DNA of 5,938 nucleotides, from contig JAFGSL010000717.1 of NCBI GenBank assembly GCA_016934645.1, positions 1 to 5,938 on the forward strand, given 5' to 3'. Source of the stretch: Anaerolineae bacterium (GTDB lineage Bacteria; Chloroflexota; Anaerolineae; B4-G1; SLSP01). The notes beneath the pieces are model-generated. The model did no database searches, had not been told where the DNA came from, and saw only the letters and a list, made by a program, of their open reading frames with translations. The position numbers and the translations under genes were made by a program. Shown one piece after another: positions 5,544 to 5,938 of this stretch. Each line of letters starts with the position of its first letter. Position 1 is the first letter of the stretch.

Positions 5544-5571
5544 TTGCACTCCATCGTGGTTCTGGTATGAT
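5544..5571 (+). promoter_or_regulatory. Candidate sigma-70 promoter for guaB (extended -10)
   Basis: TTGCAC (5544-5549) and TATGAT (5566-5571) are spaced by 16 nt, and a TG at 5563-5564 makes an extended -10. The leader to the ATG at 5657 would be about 80 nt. A second TATGAT at 5603-5608 could be an alternative, but its -35 (TTTATG, 5580-5585) is poor. Confidence 0.5.
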
Positions 5572-5626
5572 GGGTCAAATTTATGTTCGTCCAGCCCAAA
5601 TCTATGATAGACTCCTCGGGCGTTAG

Positions 5627-5938
<312 letters not shown>

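Overview
The window looks like a chromosomal segment of a free-living bacterium with moderately high G+C. I favour a Chloroflexota-type lineage. The reasons are an OMP decarboxylase/orotate phosphoribosyltransferase fusion in the PyrF-PyrE order, a PyrD class 1B plus PyrK pair, and gene junctions filled with short-word inverted repeats. This assignment is an inference from gene content and style; no rRNA or other marker is present.

Layout. Positions 1-936 (+) hold the 3' part of a pyrF-pyrE fusion, covering the last two steps of UMP synthesis. A hairpin and repeat junction (934-1030) leads to a GNAT acetyltransferase (1045-1515). A second repeat junction is followed by a promoter with a 19-nt spacer and a dyad, the hallmark of MerR-controlled promoters, and then a MerR/TipAS regulator (1665-2435). 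The regulator's stop codon overlaps the start of pyrD (2435-3355). A third repeat junction, a near-perfect 27-bp hairpin, precedes pyrK (3438-4238). Convergent to this cluster is a metal-dependent amidohydrolase on the minus strand (4314-5450). A divergent promoter region (5451-5656) separates it from the start of guaB, IMP dehydrogenase (5657 to the window end).

How the genes fit together. PyrD and PyrK form the NAD-dependent dihydroorotate dehydrogenase that makes orotate, and the PyrF-PyrE fusion converts orotate to UMP. Four or more pyrimidine activities therefore sit in one cluster. The MerR/TipAS gene is inserted so that its own promoter would also transcribe pyrD and pyrK, which suggests ligand-responsive or autoregulated control of orotate synthesis. 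guaB opens the guanine-nucleotide branch next door. The acetyltransferase and the amidohydrolase have no clear substrate.

The most unusual feature is a set of at least seven inverted repeats. Several are built from a reiterated 6-8 base word and occupy every + strand gene junction except the merR-pyrD overlap. Three lie inside coding sequence without breaking the frame: in the PyrF-PyrE linker, in the NAD-binding domain of PyrK, and in the iron-sulphur loop of PyrK. Two of these three share a core sequence with paired, compensating base changes. This resembles in-frame palindromic elements such as those known from Rickettsia.
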